Shown here piece by piece: positions 1 through 8,026 of a DNA stretch of 64,000 nt. The stretch is from Rhizobiaceae bacterium (GTDB lineage Bacteria > Pseudomonadota > Alphaproteobacteria > Rhizobiales > Rhizobiaceae): contig JARGOF010000014.1 of NCBI GenBank assembly GCA_029212415.1, positions 47,882-111,881 on the forward strand, in the 5' to 3' direction. Both the position numbers and the translations under genes were made by a program. Position 1 is the first letter of the stretch, and each line of letters starts with the position of its first letter. The notes beneath the pieces were generated by a model, which worked only from the letters and a program-made list of their open reading frames with translations, searched no databases and was not told the origin of the DNA.

Positions 1-819
1 ACCGGTTCGGGCAAGGAGGTCGTGGCCCGTGCGCTGCATGATTATGGTCCACGGGCAAAGGGCAATTTTGTTGCGATCAATTGCGCTGCCCTGCCTGCCG
101 AGATATTCGAATCCGAATTGTTCGGCCATGAATCGGGCGCCTTTACCGGCGCCCAGAAATTGCGCATCGGCAAGCTGGAACATGCGCATGGCGGCACCGT
201 ATTTCTGGATGAAATCGAGTCCATGCCGCTTGATCTTCAGGCAAAATTGCTGCGCGCCATTGAAGAGCGAACCGTTGAACGGCTGGGTTCGAACAAGGTC
301 ATACCGCTTGATGTGCGTTTCGTTGCGGCAACAAAATACGATCTGGAAAAGGAAAGCGCCAAGGGCGCTTTCCGATCTGATCTTTACTATCGGCTCAACG
401 TCATCACCCTCGCCATCCCGCCGCTGCGCGACCGCAAGGATGATATTCCGTTGCTGTTTTTCCATCTGGCGCGCGATGCACGGGCCCGCTACCGCCGTGA
501 AATACCCGATATCGACCATGATCTGGAAACGCAGCTGCTTGACCATGACTGGCCGGGCAATGTGCGGGAATTGCGCAATTATGCCGAACGCTTTGTGCTT
601 GGCATGTGGAACGGTTTCGATACAGCCTCCGAGGGCACGCGCGATCAGGCGCCAACGTTGGCCAGCCGGGTTGCGGCTTTTGAAAAGGCAGCGATTGAAA
701 CGGAACTTTCACGCCATGAGGGTGGGCTCAAACCTGTTTATGAAGCGCTGGGTATTTCCCGCAAAGGCCTCTACGACAAGATCAAGCGGTTGGGTATTTC
801 TTTCGAGGGCACTGAATAG
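1..819 (+). CDS. dctD: Sigma-54-dependent transcriptional activator, DctD-like (5' end outside window)
   Basis: The reading frame is open from base 1, so this is the C-terminal part of a sigma-54 (RpoN) activator. It begins inside the Walker A loop (TGSGKE). The sigma-54 contact loop GAFTGA lies about 46 residues in, followed by Walker B (VFLDEIES) and the arginine-finger/sensor region with [14 protein letters not shown]-type helix-turn-helix closes the protein ([18 protein letters not shown]). In the family, a phosphorylated receiver domain would lie upstream; it is outside the window, so response-regulator status is inferred. The gene directly precedes a TRAP C4-dicarboxylate-type transporter that has a -24/-12 promoter, which is the classic DctD arrangement. 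Another NtrC-family activator for a different TRAP substrate is possible. Confidence 0.85.
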   Translation, partial: TGSGKEVVARALHDYGPRAKGNFVAINCAALPAEIFESELFGHESGAFTGAQKLRIGKLEHAHGGTVFLDEIESMPLDLQAKLLRAIEERTVERLGSNKVIPLDVRFVAATKYDLEKESAKGAFRSDLYYRLNVITLAIPPLRDRKDDIPLLFFHLARDARARYRREIPDIDHDLETQLLDHDWPGNVRELRNYAERFVLGMWNGFDTASEGTRDQAPTLASRVAAFEKAAIETELSRHEGGLKPVYEALGISRKGLYDKIKRLGISFEGTE

Positions 820-844
820 GGTCAATGAAACGCTCTAACGTTTT

Positions 845-862
845 CGGGTAGCTGGCTACCCG
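845..862. promoter_or_regulatory. Palindromic upstream activator site 1
   Basis: This is a perfect 18-bp inverted repeat, CGGGTAGC-TG-GCTACCCG, beginning 26 bp after the dctD stop. Its centre lies about 165 bp before the expected start of transcription from the sigma-54 promoter at 992-1007. That is a normal place for enhancer-like sites of NtrC/DctD-family proteins. Assignment to the neighbouring activator is inference. No T-run follows, so a terminator role is less likely. Confidence 0.65.
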
Positions 863-879
863 CAGACGGCAAATCATGT

Positions 880-891
880 GTAGCCTGCTAC
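880..891. promoter_or_regulatory. Palindromic upstream activator site 2
   Basis: Second copy of the element, GTAGC-CT-GCTAC, centred 32 bp (about three helical turns) after site 1. Two in-phase tandem sites are typical of DctD upstream activating sequences. The CTAC/GTAG cores match site 1. Confidence 0.6.
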
Positions 892-991
892 CCATGGTCG
901 GGTCCCAGGTGTGGCGGTTCAGGGGTGCCGTAATTTTCTATCTTGCTGTAATCGTTTGTTTGTTTCGTAATCAGGCCCTTGATCGGCTGTA

Positions 992-1007
992 TGGCATGCA
1001 TATTGCT
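992..1007 (+). promoter_or_regulatory. Sigma-54 (-24/-12) promoter of the TRAP operon
   Basis: The sequence TGGCATG-CATA-TTGCT matches the RpoN consensus TGGCACG-N4-TTGCW with one mismatch. The invariant GG (993-994) and GC (1005-1006) are exactly 10 nt apart. It faces dctP and leaves a leader of about 190 nt. Confidence 0.8.
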
Positions 1008-1044
1008 AAGTTATAGACGTCGGGACATCGTTACTCGGGGGAGT

Positions 1045-1060
1045 GGCTACGATCGTAGCC
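1045..1060. promoter_or_regulatory. 16-bp palindrome in the TRAP operon leader
   Basis: This is a perfect inverted repeat, GGCTAC-GATC-GTAGCC, about 30 bp downstream of the predicted transcription start. Its half-sites have the same GTAGCC/GGCTAC core as the two upstream activator sites but in the opposite relative order. It may be an extra binding site or an RNA hairpin in the leader. Its function is not known. Confidence 0.4.
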
Positions 1061-1207
1061 AAAGCTTGACATTCACCCCGGACGACTGCCGTCATACCGG
1101 GTCACCGCCGCAATTTTGCTGGTTTGGTGGCCATCGTCATCTGATTGGATGCAAGTATCCGATCCGGGAGAATCAGGCGATGCGCAAGCACGCCTCAGGA
1201 GGATAAT

Positions 1208-2206
1208 ATGAAGAAATTATTGGGTGCCGTTTCGGCTATTGCCATCATGTTGAGTGCCGGTCATGCCATGGCGGACGACTGTGATGATGGCGAGATTGTT
1301 ATCAAGTTCAGCCATGTGACTGCAAATTCCGGTCATCCAAAGGGTGACGCGGCCACGGCCATTGCTGCGCGCATCAATGACGAAATGAATGGCAAGGCCT
1401 GTATGGAGGTTTATCCGAACTCGACCTTGTTCGATGACGACAAGGTGATGGAAGCCTTGCTGCTGGGTGATGTTCAGGTGGCGGCACCGTCGTTGTCGAA
1501 ATTCGAAGCCTATACAAAGGCCTATCGGCTTTTCGATCTGCCATTCCTGTTTTCGTCCATGGCTGCGGTGAATAATTTCACCCAGGGACCTGTCGGTCAG
1601 GGAATGCTGAAAGCCATAGAGGACAAGGGTTATACCGGCCTTGGCTATGTCTATAATGGTCTGAAGCATTTTTCCGCCAACAAGCCGCTTCTGGTGCCTG
1701 AGGATGCTGATGGTCTGAAGTTCCGCGTGCAGACCTCTGACGTTGCTGTTGCTATGATCGAAGCGATGGGCGCATCAGCTCAGAAGCTGGCCTTCAAGGA
1801 AGTTTACGGCGCGCTTCAGACCGGCGTGGTGGACGGACAGGAAAACACCTGGTCGAACATCTACAAACAGAAATTCTTTGAGGTTCAAGATGGCGTCACT
1901 GAAACAAACCATCAGTTGCTGACCTATCTGGCGATCACCTCCACGGATTGGCTCAACAGCCTGCCTGAGGATGTGCGCGAGCAGTTTGTCACCATCTTTT
2001 CCGAGGAGGTCAACAAGGCCAATGCCAATGCCGAGGCCATCAATGAAGAGGCCAAACAGGGCATCATTGCCGCCGGCGGCGCGATCCGCCAGTTGACACC
2101 GGAGCAGCGCAAAGTCTGGGTTGAGACCATGAAACCCGTCTGGGCGAAGTTCGAAGCCGACATCGGCAAGGAAAATATCGACGCTGCCGTTGCTGCCAAT
2201 CAGTAA
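1208..2206 (+). CDS. dctP: TRAP transporter periplasmic substrate-binding protein, DctP family
   Basis: A 332-residue DctP-family solute receptor with an N-terminal Sec signal peptide (MKKLLGAVSAIAIMLSAGHAMA, cleaved after AMA). It would capture a C4-dicarboxylate or similar organic acid in the periplasm and pass it to DctQM. The ATG at 1208 is chosen because CAGGAGGA precedes it and the signal peptide begins there; an upstream in-frame extension would spoil the signal. The family motif region with FRVQTSDVAVAMIEAMGA and the GALQTGVVDGQEN segment, which in this family includes the carboxylate-binding arginine and substrate-pocket residues, are present. It is the first gene of a dctPQM operon driven by the sigma-54 promoter. 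Confidence 0.9.
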   Translation: MKKLLGAVSAIAIMLSAGHAMADDCDDGEIVIKFSHVTANSGHPKGDAATAIAARINDEMNGKACMEVYPNSTLFDDDKVMEALLLGDVQVAAPSLSKFEAYTKAYRLFDLPFLFSSMAAVNNFTQGPVGQGMLKAIEDKGYTGLGYVYNGLKHFSANKPLLVPEDADGLKFRVQTSDVAVAMIEAMGASAQKLAFKEVYGALQTGVVDGQENTWSNIYKQKFFEVQDGVTETNHQLLTYLAITSTDWLNSLPEDVREQFVTIFSEEVNKANANAEAINEEAKQGIIAAGGAIRQLTPEQRKVWVETMKPVWAKFEADIGKENIDAAVAANQ

Positions 2207-2223
2207 TTGAAGTGAACCAAAAC

Positions 2224-2250
2224 CGGGATGCCTGCTTTGTGGGCATTCCG
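2224..2250 (+). repeat. Stem-loop between dctP and dctQ
   Basis: CGGGATGCC and GGCATTCCG pair over nine positions (one G-T pair) around a 9-nt loop, 18 bp after the dctP stop. Such hairpins commonly protect the binding-protein part of a transporter mRNA and lower expression of the permease genes. No T-run follows. Confidence 0.6.
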
Positions 2251-2254
2251 GACA

Positions 2255-2290
2255 GACACAGGCACAGACACATGCACAGACACAGGCACT
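2255..2290 (+). repeat. Three tandem 12-bp repeats in dctP-dctQ spacer
   Basis: Three head-to-tail copies of GACACAGGCACA (2255-2266, 2267-2278, 2279-2290), each later copy with one change. They follow directly on the intercistronic hairpin. A variable-number repeat between transporter genes could alter spacing or mRNA structure. No function can be read from the sequence. Confidence 0.7.
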
Positions 2291-2345
2291 GGCGCATCGG
2301 TATGGATCTTAGCGTACGGACCTGAAATCTGAAGGGGAGGATGAA

Positions 2346-3026
2346 ATGGCAGCCTATTGGCCCTATCTGGGCATGGTGCTGATCGTCGTGGCGCTGTTTT
2401 TCATCGAGCGGGCCCGGCCGGAGGCCGTCACCCGGTTTGAAGAGAATGTTCTGGCGTCGATATTGGCGCTGATTACCATTGTTTCCTTCCTGCAGGTCAT
2501 CGCGCGCTACGGCTTCAACACCGGTTGGGGCGGCGCGCTGGAGTTTACCCGCATCCTGTTTGCCTGGATGATCCTGTTCGGCATGAGCTATGGCATCAAG
2601 ATCGGCTGCCATCTGGGCGTTGATGCCTTCATTCAATTGCTTCCGGCGCGCGCATTCCGCGCTGTTGCCCTGTTTGGCGCTCTCTGCGCTGTCATCTATG
2701 CAATCACGCTTCTGTCGGCCGGCTGGCTGGCCTATTTCGGCGCTGATACCAAGGGCGGCGCGGTATTCTATTGGCGCAAGATGTTCCAGATCGGCATCGG
2801 GCTTGATGATCTGCGCTACCCGGTCTGGGTTCAGGAAAGTCTGGGTGTGCAGGAACGGGTGCAGCGCTGGATCGCCTATCTCATACTTCCGGTGGGCCTT
2901 GCCCTGTTTGCCTTCCGCAGTCTGCAGGCGATGGTGCAAATCTGGAACGGTGATCGAAAGCTGATCATTGCCAGCCACGAAGCCGAAGACCTGGTCGCCG
3001 AAAACAAAGACCTATTCAAGGACTGA
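2346..3026 (+). CDS. dctQ: TRAP transporter small membrane subunit DctQ (long form)
   Basis: A 226-residue integral membrane protein with four predicted transmembrane segments, the small subunit of a TRAP transporter that holds together the binding protein and DctM. The start is an ATG preceded by AAGGGGAGGATGAA. Compared with the 173-residue DctQ encoded at 58797, it carries about 50 extra residues (roughly 135-180, including FYWRKMFQIGIGLDD) before the last transmembrane segment. It is followed by dctM after 4 bp, so the two are translationally linked. Confidence 0.85.
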   Translation: MAAYWPYLGMVLIVVALFFIERARPEAVTRFEENVLASILALITIVSFLQVIARYGFNTGWGGALEFTRILFAWMILFGMSYGIKIGCHLGVDAFIQLLPARAFRAVALFGALCAVIYAITLLSAGWLAYFGADTKGGAVFYWRKMFQIGIGLDDLRYPVWVQESLGVQERVQRWIAYLILPVGLALFAFRSLQAMVQIWNGDRKLIIASHEAEDLVAENKDLFKD

Positions 3027-3030
3027 ACTC

Positions 3031-4647
3031 ATGGACGCATTCATCCTCTTTGTCCTGGTTCTGGGGCTGTTGTTCATGGGCGTTCCGGTGGCGGTGTCGC
3101 TGGGGCTGTCATCGATCCTGGTGATTGCCTTCTTCTCGCAGGATTCCATGTCATCGGTTGCCCTGCAGCTGTTCACGGCATCACAGAATTACACCCTGCT
3201 GGCGATCCCGTTTTTCATCCTGGCATCGGCTTTCATGTCCACCGGCGGTGTCGCCAAGCGAATCATCCGCTTCGCCATCGCCACGGTGGGGCACTTTCGC
3301 GGCGGGCTGGCGATGGCAAGTGTTCTGGCCTGCATGTTGTTTGCCGCATTGTCGGGCTCATCGCCGGCGACCGTCGTGGCCATTGGTTCGATCGCCATCG
3401 CCGGCATGCGTGAGGTCGGATACAGCAAGGAATTTGCCTCCGGTATCATTGCCAATGCGGGTACGCTTGGCATCCTGATTCCGCCATCCATTGTCATGGT
3501 TGTCTATTCAGCGGCAACGGACGTATCGGTCGGGCGCATGTTTCTGGCCGGTGTGATACCGGGACTTGTGGCGGGGCTGATGCTGATGGTTGCCATCTAT
3601 GTGATGGCGCGGATCAAGGGTTTGCCAGCCGAACCCTGGAGGGGGGTTCACGAATTGCTTGATGGTGGCAAACAGGCAGGCTGGGGCCTGTTCCTGATCA
3701 TCATCATTCTCGGCGGTATTTATGGCGGCGTCTTCACGCCAACAGAGGCGGCGGCTGTCGCGGCGGTCTATGCGTTTTTCATCGCCCTGTTCATTTATCG
3801 CGACATGGGACCGATGAAGGATGTTCCCTGGGTTCTGGACAGTGACAGCAAGTCCGCGCGGGTCGGATTTTCGGCCTCGGTCTATGCGCTTGCCTTTTTC
3901 TTCGTCTGGATGATCCTGTCGTTTTTTGCAACCGCCGACATGGAAACGGTGAGCGCGGCGGGACGGGCCCAATTGGGGCTGGTTCTGTCTGTGGCGATCA
4001 TTGTTGCCTATATCGCCTGGCGGGGTCAGGAAGGGCTTGCCCGTGCCCCCGCGATGCTGGCTGCCGGACTGCCGATCTGGGGCCGCAATCTGTCTTTGAT
4101 GGGCCGCAATTCCTTTGCCGTCTTCTTCAATGAAGACACCCGCAAGGTGATGGTTGACGCGTCCAAGACAACCATCATGCTGATGTTCATTATCGTCAAT
4201 GCATTGCTGTTCGCGCATGTGCTGACAGCGGAACGGATCCCGCAGGCCATTACCGATATCATGCTGGATGCTGGTTTTACCTGGTTCACGTTTCTGATCG
4301 CGGTCAATGTGCTGCTACTGCTGGGCGGGCAATTCATGGAGCCGTCAGGCCTGCTATTGATCGTTGCACCGGTGGTCTTTCCCATCGCCATGGAACTGGG
4401 CATTGATCCGGTGCATCTGGGCATCATCATGGTGGTCAATATGGAGATCGGCATGGTAACGCCACCCATCGGCCTCAACCTGTTCGTGACGTCGGGCATC
4501 ACCGGCATGAGTCTCATGCAAGTGGTGCGCGCGGCGCTGCCCTTTGTCGCCGTGCTCTTTGTCTTTCTTATTCTGGTCACCTATGTGCCGGTCCTGTCGA
4601 CCTTCCTGCCCTATGCGCTGATGGGGCCGGAAATCGTCACGCGTTAA
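3031..4647 (+). CDS. dctM: TRAP transporter large permease DctM with an internal insertion
   Basis: The 538-residue large subunit carries out Na+-coupled transport of the organic acid. The ATG at 3031 is chosen because MDAFILFVLVLGL begins the first transmembrane segment; a longer frame overlapping dctQ lacks hydrophobic character. Family features include the GSSPATVVAIGSI and PPSIVMVVYS segments and, near the end, GMVTPPIGLNLFV. Relative to the 435-residue DctM at 59315, residues about 261-371 are extra. This insert contains two probable membrane helices and joins the two homologous halves. The frame is intact, so it is an enlarged subfamily rather than a frameshift. Confidence 0.88.
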   Translation: MDAFILFVLVLGLLFMGVPVAVSLGLSSILVIAFFSQDSMSSVALQLFTASQNYTLLAIPFFILASAFMSTGGVAKRIIRFAIATVGHFRGGLAMASVLACMLFAALSGSSPATVVAIGSIAIAGMREVGYSKEFASGIIANAGTLGILIPPSIVMVVYSAATDVSVGRMFLAGVIPGLVAGLMLMVAIYVMARIKGLPAEPWRGVHELLDGGKQAGWGLFLIIIILGGIYGGVFTPTEAAAVAAVYAFFIALFIYRDMGPMKDVPWVLDSDSKSARVGFSASVYALAFFFVWMILSFFATADMETVSAAGRAQLGLVLSVAIIVAYIAWRGQEGLARAPAMLAAGLPIWGRNLSLMGRNSFAVFFNEDTRKVMVDASKTTIMLMFIIVNALLFAHVLTAERIPQAITDIMLDAGFTWFTFLIAVNVLLLLGGQFMEPSGLLLIVAPVVFPIAMELGIDPVHLGIIMVVNMEIGMVTPPIGLNLFVTSGITGMSLMQVVRAALPFVAVLFVFLILVTYVPVLSTFLPYALMGPEIVTR

Positions 4648-4662
4648 GAGGCGATAGGCGCG

Positions 4663-5856
4663 TCAGCCGTCCTTGTTCTTCTCCAGGAACGCGGCAAAAC
4701 GTTCGATGGCAGCTTCGATCTGTTCTTCGGAGGCAGCGCAGGAAAAGCGGATATAGCCTTCGCCGTATTCGCCGAAATCCGGCCCACCCACCAGGGCGAC
4801 GCCTGATTCTTCGAGCAGGCGGGAGGCCAGATCCTTGGATTTGAAGCCGGTGTCCTTGATATTCGGAAAGGCATAGAAGGCGCCCTTGGGTGTCGCGCAG
4901 CGGATGTCGTCGATGGCATTCAGCCTTTTTGCCACCAGCTTGCGGCGGCTGTCGAAGGCCTTGAGCATGGCATGGACATCGTCCTGCGGGCCATCAATGG
5001 CAGCAATACCGGCAAATTGGCTTGGTGCGTTCACGCAGGACCAGCAATTGACCGCCAGTTTGCGCACATTGTCATAGAGCCTGGCACCGCCGGGTCCCTC
5101 CGGCCAGATCGACCATCCCATGCGCCAACCGGTCATGGCCCAGGTTTTTGACCAGCCATTGAGGATGATCAGCCTGTCCCTGATCTCGGGGAAGCCCAGC
5201 AATGAGGTATGGCTTTCACCATCGTAGGTCATGACGTCATAGATCTCGTCAGACATGATGGCGACATGCGGGTGTTGCGCCAGACCGGCAACCAGCTTTT
5301 CAATTTCACTGCGCGGTGTCACGCCGCCGGTCGGATTGGCGGGCGAATTGACGATCAGCAGACGCGTGGCGGGGGTGATTTTCGACAGGGTTTCCTCAGC
5401 CGAAAAAGCAAAACCGTTTTCCTCGCGAATGGGAATGGGAACGGCCTTTGCACCGGTGAAATCGATCATTGATCGATAGATCGGAAAGCCCGGGTCAGGA
5501 TAGAGGATCTCGGTGCCAGGCTCGCCAAACATGGTGATGGCGGCATACATGGTCGGTTTGCCACCGGGCATGATCATCACCCGGTCGGGTGAGACCTCCA
5601 CACCTGTCATGGTCATGGTGCGGCGAACAACGGCCTCTCTGGTCTGCGGCAGACCACTTGCCGGCGTATAGCCGTGATGGCCGTCTTTCAGCGCCTTGAT
5701 GGCTGCCTCGACAATATGCGCCGGTGTTTTGAAATCCGGCTGGCCAATGCCCAGATTGATGATGTCTCGGCCTTCTGCCTGAAGGGCCGCTGCCCGTGCC
5801 AGGACTGCAAAGGCGTTTTCCTCTCCCATGCGATCAAAGGCCGCAATCGTCTGCAT
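4663..5856 (-). CDS. PLP-dependent aminotransferase, class I/II
   Basis: A 397-residue fold-type I aminotransferase. Family landmarks are NLGIGQPDF near the N-terminus, NSPANPTGG, DEIYDVMTYDG and the PLP-lysine segment SKTWAMTGWRMGW. The terminal arginine region IRFSCAAS binds the substrate carboxylate. Overall similarity is to aspartate/aromatic-type enzymes, but the amino acid substrate cannot be fixed from sequence. The start at 5856 (MQTIAAFDRMGEEN) has a GGGAG ribosome site; an 18-residue longer frame exists. It converges on dctM and is transcribed away from the small membrane protein at 6001. Confidence 0.85.
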   Translation of the reverse strand: MQTIAAFDRMGEENAFAVLARAAALQAEGRDIINLGIGQPDFKTPAHIVEAAIKALKDGHHGYTPASGLPQTREAVVRRTMTMTGVEVSPDRVMIMPGGKPTMYAAITMFGEPGTEILYPDPGFPIYRSMIDFTGAKAVPIPIREENGFAFSAEETLSKITPATRLLIVNSPANPTGGVTPRSEIEKLVAGLAQHPHVAIMSDEIYDVMTYDGESHTSLLGFPEIRDRLIILNGWSKTWAMTGWRMGWSIWPEGPGGARLYDNVRKLAVNCWSCVNAPSQFAGIAAIDGPQDDVHAMLKAFDSRRKLVAKRLNAIDDIRCATPKGAFYAFPNIKDTGFKSKDLASRLLEESGVALVGGPDFGEYGEGYIRFSCAASEEQIEAAIERFAAFLEKNKDG

Positions 5857-6000
5857 GGACACTCTCCCAATTGTTGTTAGTGATGCCCCAATCAGAGCAA
5901 CCTCATTCATGGCCTATTGCCGATTTCTTTTCAATTGTATGTCAAAGTCTTTCTAATGAGATATATGACATTCCACCCACGATCAGTCAGGAGCAGGGCC

Positions 6001-6225
6001 ATGTCAGACAGCAGTGCAAAATCCTCGGCAATCGCTGCCGCCATTATCCTCGCCGTCATAGCGCTGGTGTTTCTGGCCATGCCGACATTGGTTCTTGCGC
6101 TGGGCGAGATATCACCCTGGCTGGGCTATGGGCTGGCGGGTGTCTTCGTGGTCGGCTTTTTTGCAATCTTCTGGTTGCGGGGCCTCTATCAGCGGCGCCA
6201 CAATGGCCCTTCCGATCAGGCCTGA
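6001..6225 (+). CDS. Small two-helix membrane protein, unknown function
   Basis: A 74-residue protein (MSDSSAKSSAIAAAIILAVI...) with two hydrophobic helices (about 11-35 and 41-62) and a basic tail RRHNGPSDQA. The start is placed at 6001 because CAGGAGCAGGG lies just upstream; earlier in-frame starts extend into the divergent promoter region. It is divergent from the aminotransferase, and its last 10 bases overlap the 3' end of the convergent nicO-like gene. No family recognised. Confidence 0.6.
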   Translation: MSDSSAKSSAIAAAIILAVIALVFLAMPTLVLALGEISPWLGYGLAGVFVVGFFAIFWLRGLYQRRHNGPSDQA

Positions 6226-7256
6226 AGCGCGGCGACCAGCAGGACAAGTCCAAGCAGCAGGACAGTCAGGGCTCCGGCGATTTCGATAATATTGCCAATA
6301 CGCATGGCCGCTGACTGGCTGCTGGCAAAACGAATGGCCACGCCCTTTGCCAAAACGGCCAAGGTTGCCAGGATGGACACGGTGATGGCGGTGCCGATCG
6401 ACATGGCCGCCACCGACAGGATGCCGCCCAGATAAAGCCCGTTCAGCAGAGCAAACGTCAAAACGATCAATGCGCCCGAACAGGGCCGCAGGCCGATTGC
6501 CACGATGGCTGACCAGGCTTCCCGCAGTTTCAACCGCTCGCCCTTCAATATTGCCGGGTCCGGTGCATGGGAATGGCCGCAGGTTTCGCAGACATCACTG
6601 GTGCCCTGATGATGGTGGTCGCCATGGCCGTGTTCATGGCTGTGCTCATGGTCGTGTCCGTGATCATGCCCGTGCCCGTGCCCGTGATCGTGATCGTGAT
6701 GCTGGTGCCTTGCAGCGGGGCGCAGTTTTTTCCACAGCAGCCAGCCCCCAAATCCGGCAATCAACCCGTAGCTGGCTATTTCAAGGGTATGGGTCGCCTC
6801 GGTCATGGATATGCCGCTGCCGCGCAGGGCAAAATAGGTGACGCCGACGATCACGATCGCCACGGCACCCTGCATGAAAGCGGCCATGAAGGATATGGCG
6901 ACGCCGCGGCGCAGGGTCTGCTCATTGGCGATGACATAGGATGAAATGACAGCCTTGCCGTGGCCAGGACCGGCGGCGTGAAAGACGCCGTAGGAAAAGG
7001 ACAGGCCGATGAGGATCCAGAGCTGCTGCGGGTCTTCGCGCATCGCCTTCAAGGTTGTGGACAGGGATCGGTAGAAGGCCTGCTGCTGAGCGTTGACCCA
7101 GCCGAAAAGCGAAGAGAAAAACCCGCCGCCATTGAATGCCGGTTCGGCCGTGCCGATGCCCAGGGATGATTGCGCCAGCACCGGCGTCAACACGAAGGGC
7201 AGGATCAGCATGCACAGGGCAATGATGATGGATCGCCGCAGATGCCTGTTCAGCAT
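6216..7256 (-). CDS. Nickel/cobalt (NicO/RcnA-type) membrane transporter with histidine-rich loop
   Basis: A 346-residue NicO-family membrane protein. After an N-terminal signal-like helix, the segments GVFHAAGPGHGKAVISSY and GLRPCSGALIVL carry the conserved histidine and proline-cysteine motifs of the family. Between helices lies a cytoplasmic or periplasmic loop with roughly 20 histidines in HD/HG/HE repeats, ending with CETCGHSH, clearly a metal-binding segment. The ATG overlaps the stop of the DUF1007 gene (ATGCTGA), implying coupled translation. In the family, RcnA exports Ni/Co while other NicO proteins import; direction and metal (Ni, Co or possibly Zn) cannot be decided here. Confidence 0.85.
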   Translation of the reverse strand: MLNRHLRRSIIIALCMLILPFVLTPVLAQSSLGIGTAEPAFNGGGFFSSLFGWVNAQQQAFYRSLSTTLKAMREDPQQLWILIGLSFSYGVFHAAGPGHGKAVISSYVIANEQTLRRGVAISFMAAFMQGAVAIVIVGVTYFALRGSGISMTEATHTLEIASYGLIAGFGGWLLWKKLRPAARHQHHDHDHGHGHGHDHGHDHEHSHEHGHGDHHHQGTSDVCETCGHSHAPDPAILKGERLKLREAWSAIVAIGLRPCSGALIVLTFALLNGLYLGGILSVAAMSIGTAITVSILATLAVLAKGVAIRFASSQSAAMRIGNIIEIAGALTVLLLGLVLLVAALQA

Positions 7257-7906
7257 GTCAATTCAAGCCGTGTCGCGAAGAGTTTGGAAATGTCGTTGCC
7301 TTGCGGATCATTGAAGAATGCTTCTGTCAGCGTCGCTTGATTCTGCGCCATGACATCGTCAGGATCGGGGCGAATGATCGCCTTGCTGCAGCCTGGCTGC
7401 AGGCCGTCGACGACCAGATCATCATCGGTGAGAAAGTCGAGTGCCGCATACATGGTTGGATCATAGGCACCAAAACTCAAAAGCCCTTGCAAGGGCAATG
7501 GCGTCTCGGGCCGAACCGCAAAAAACATCAGAATCTGGCCGTCCTGAAAGTCAACATGGATTGCATCCGGGGGCAGGATTTTTACCGCCCGGCCATCGTG
7601 GCTGATGGCGGTGTAATAGTCATAATCAGCCAGAGAATTGCGGACCACAGTGCCAATTTCGAGCAATTCGCTCGATTCAAGCTTCAAATTGGCGTTGGTA
7701 TCAAAATCAAGAAGAATGGTGGAGGAAAACAGGTCGTCAAAGCGCCAGACATGGCGCAATTCCTCAACGGTTCCTTGATTGCCTATGACAATTTCCAGCC
7801 GGGCTTCTGCGTAGACATGCGGATGGGCAAGAGCTGATCCCGTGGACGCCGTCAGGAGTGCCGCTGGAATCAGGCCAAATTTCAATAGCTTGGAGTGCTT
7901 CATCAT
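7250..7906 (-). CDS. DUF1007 family periplasmic protein, partner of NicO transporter
   Basis: A 218-residue secreted protein with a signal peptide ending GSALA, followed immediately by HPHVYAEARLEIV, the usual His-Pro-His start of mature DUF1007 proteins. That mature N-terminal HPH could bind a metal once the signal is removed. DUF1007 genes commonly lie beside NicO-type transporters, as here, with a 7-base overlap. The likely role is a periplasmic accessory or metal-delivery subunit; the mechanism is not known to me. Confidence 0.8.
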   Translation of the reverse strand: MMKHSKLLKFGLIPAALLTASTGSALAHPHVYAEARLEIVIGNQGTVEELRHVWRFDDLFSSTILLDFDTNANLKLESSELLEIGTVVRNSLADYDYYTAISHDGRAVKILPPDAIHVDFQDGQILMFFAVRPETPLPLQGLLSFGAYDPTMYAALDFLTDDDLVVDGLQPGCSKAIIRPDPDDVMAQNQATLTEAFFNDPQGNDISKLFATRLELTC

Positions 7907-8026
7907 CAGCGCGATTCCCCATCAAAAAAGAGCATTTGCCAGAAAAAAAAGGCGGGATTGGGACATGGTTTGTTGTAAATGATTCTTTTGAATATGTAGT
8001 GAGCGAATATGCCAGTGAATGGTAAA

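Noticed and set aside
845..862. Palindrome as the terminator of dctD
   Set aside because: No T-run follows, and a second copy 32 bp away plus the sigma-54 promoter favour an activator site; not fully excluded.
3811..4143. Frameshift or gene fusion artefact in dctM
   Set aside because: The frame is continuous and the insert has coherent membrane helices and codon use like its surroundings.
6610..6705. Short repeated CAT/CGTG units as a CRISPR or DNA repeat
   Set aside because: They encode a histidine/aspartate/glycine-rich metal loop in the NicO protein; the repeat is at protein level. The same applies to 15330-15430 in the COG0523 gene.
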